Positions 52,301 to 55,300 of a DNA stretch of 57,500 nucleotides are shown here, in pieces (position 1 is the first letter of the stretch; the number at the start of each line of letters is the position of its first letter). Origin of the DNA: Glandiceps talaboti. Its lineage: Eukaryota > Hemichordata > Enteropneusta > Spengelidae. Position numbers and translations under genes: made by a program. The DNA is taken from assembly GCF_964340395.1 (NCBI RefSeq), contig NC_135563.1:2370001-2427500 (forward strand), written 5' to 3'. Below the pieces are notes generated by a model. It saw only the letters and a list, made by a program, of their open reading frames with translations. It had not been told where the DNA came from and made no database searches.

Positions 52301-55300
52301 AGCAGTAAGACTAACTTTGCCTTTAACATGGATTGATACACACTGGTTTGTTTTATTGTGTATTATAGCAATCATATCCTAAGAGGCTACCATTTTCTGA
52401 GTTTGTACCAAGAACGTATCTTCAAATCAAAGAATTCATCTATGCATGTTTAAAGTTTTCAGAAGATCTCAACCTCAGGTTAGTTTATCTCAATTTAGCT
52501 TCAAATTTGTCTGAAAAAACAATAGTTGAACTTTAGTTCTTTTTTTGCACTACTGAACTTTATCGGATCAGTTGTCACTTTCACTAAAATTATTAAGTAG
52601 ATTGGGTTGATATTTGATGGGAACATTCTTAAGGGTGTTTTAGATTAAGAAATATTCATATTTCTATATATCAGTGATATGCAAATTAAGTCTAAAATGT
52701 GTCTTAATTAATGGTCAAAAATCTATCATTCCAAAACTGTTCAGTAGATTGGGCAGGAATGTAATGGGAATGCATCTGGGGATGTGTAGATGAAGCTGTA
52801 TTCATAATGTGATGATACCATCAGCAATATGCAAATTAGATCTAAAAATATCAAGTTTGGTCAAAGACTTATATCTTGAAACTGCATGGGAGATGGAGTT
52901 GAAACTTGGTGGGGATGTTTCTGGAGGTGTTATTCTGCTGTTATTGTTGAAAACATTTTGACACAATTGGTCCCAACAACCATGACCACGCCCTTAGCAA
53001 CAGTGAAATGATGATGCATATTACAAAGATAACAACAGTGATGGATAGGTAAATGAATAAATATTCTAAGAATGTATGCAAATATGCCTAGCAACAAGAC
53101 CATGACCATACCAACAGCCAACTACAGTTGTGCTACAGTGCCTTTGGCAATATTCTTTAAATATATTGTCTGATTTACAGTTTTTGGAATGTGATTAAGA
53201 ATTGTTATAAATTGTTTTCAGTCACACAGAAGTAGATGACATGGTTAGGAAGTCTGCTAATTTACTATTGACAAGAACACTAAGTGGATGCCTATCTGCA
53301 CTTATCAAGAAAACCCACCTAGGCCTAGCTGAGGTATGTAACAACAAGCTAAGACAGAAACAAAGTATTAAAAGCTACTAGAATTATCATGTGTTGATAA
53401 CACAATCTTTGTGATGATTACACTGACAATAGCATGGTTCAGTCTATAGCAAGTGTATGTAAGACTCTCAGTGGACAGTTTTTTGTGTGACTTTGAGTGT
53501 ATACATTGCCGCGATTACTGGGTAATTATATCCAGCATCACCAATGTCAGTATCTGTAACCAATTTATGTTACCATCTACTGTTAGTTTGTTAGCAAGGA
53601 GGTGGCTACTACATTTGATTCTGTCTGTCCATCAGTCCATCTTCATATCTCTGGCATGCACCAACTGATTTCAACCAAACTTTATACAGCGGTAACATAC
53701 AATGTGAGACATATACACATCACTTTGTATTGAGGCTGAATGGCAGCCATATTTGTGGTATATGTGTTCACCCTCATAATTTACCTAGCGACTGATATCA
53801 ACCAAAATTGACACAAGGGTTATATGTTGTGTGAGACATATGCAAGTCACAATTTTAGGACCTTGACCTGTATAGCAAACTGGTGGCCATATTGTAAATA
53901 GAAAAGCACATTTTGTCTATTATCTCTAAAAATTTGATAATGAATCCATGACCTTTGACCATGACAAGTTGAAGTGACTGAAATCATTCTTTCTACACTA
54001 ACTCAAGAAGGTGAATAAACAAAGAATCCATTTAAATGTCTACACCTCAAAGGTCAGCTGTATTTTTGTACCATGACCTTTGGCTTTGATCTCCATATTC
54101 AAGGTCAAATTACCAAATTTTTCTTGCAACATTAACTCAAGAAATTGAATACACAAAGACTCCATTTAATGTCTATACCTTAAAAATCAGCTTTCTTTTT
54201 GTACCTTGACCTTTGACTGTGACCTCCATATTCAAGGTCAAATACCAAATTGGACAATAAATTATAAAGTTTTGTATCTAGAGACACCATTTGAATTTGC
54301 ACAATAACTTTCAAATTGCCATAATTACACACAAGTTGAGGGGTTGGCTTCGATCAAAGGCTTGTTAGTTTGTTAGTTATAGGTTGCTGAGTTCCTAGGC
54401 AGTAAACAAATGTCAAACATTGGGAGAATGTTTACTGCAATGTCTACCATACATTGTTGAAGGAACAATCTGTAACTGTTTTTGTTTCATATTGAAATGT
54501 AGTAATTTCATTCCAATAAAAAAACTGGTAGAGGTCTCTCAAGGTAGAATACAGATCTTAAGAATAACAAAACTGGTAGTAGATATTAAACAGATAAGAT
54601 AATGACAGAAGTTTTGGAAGTCCAAACAAAATAAAAAATCACAGCAGTCTTTGTTTATACTACAGCCACCTAATATTATGATGTGCTGATTAAATTGTCT
54701 TGTAGATAGTTCCACTAAAAATGCATGAATTGTAAATTGTCTTACAGCTCATACAGATAACAATAAACACCACCCACCTGGAAAACTCCTGTGTGTATCT
54801 GGAAGAATTTATCTCAAATATCACTGGGTAAGTATATATTTTTGTGTCTCAAATATTACTGTGGTTGGAGTCTCAGTTTTAGCTGAGTATATAGGTTTTC
54901 TTAGTCAGGACCCAATATCCTGTCGTACAGCCAGGTGACTAAATTTTGGTGTCACATGAGAGTAGATGTTGGTTGATCAGGGAAAGACTTTACCCACTGT
55001 TAAGGTGTGGTGGTTTGGGTACTATGATGAAAGGTTATAGGGTCATGTTACCCATTATAATAGTGAGGGCTAGGAGCAGGGAAAGACTTATCCATTGTAA
55101 TAGTGAGGGCTACAAGCAGGGAAAGACTTCATTCGTTGTACTAATGTGAGATGGGATCAGGGAAAGGCATTACCCATTGTAATAGTGAGGGCTACAAGCA
55201 GGGAAAGACTTCATTCGTTGTACTAATGCAAGATGGGATCAGGGAAAGGCATTACCCATTGTAATAGTGAGGGCTACAAGCAGGGAAAGACTTCATTCGT

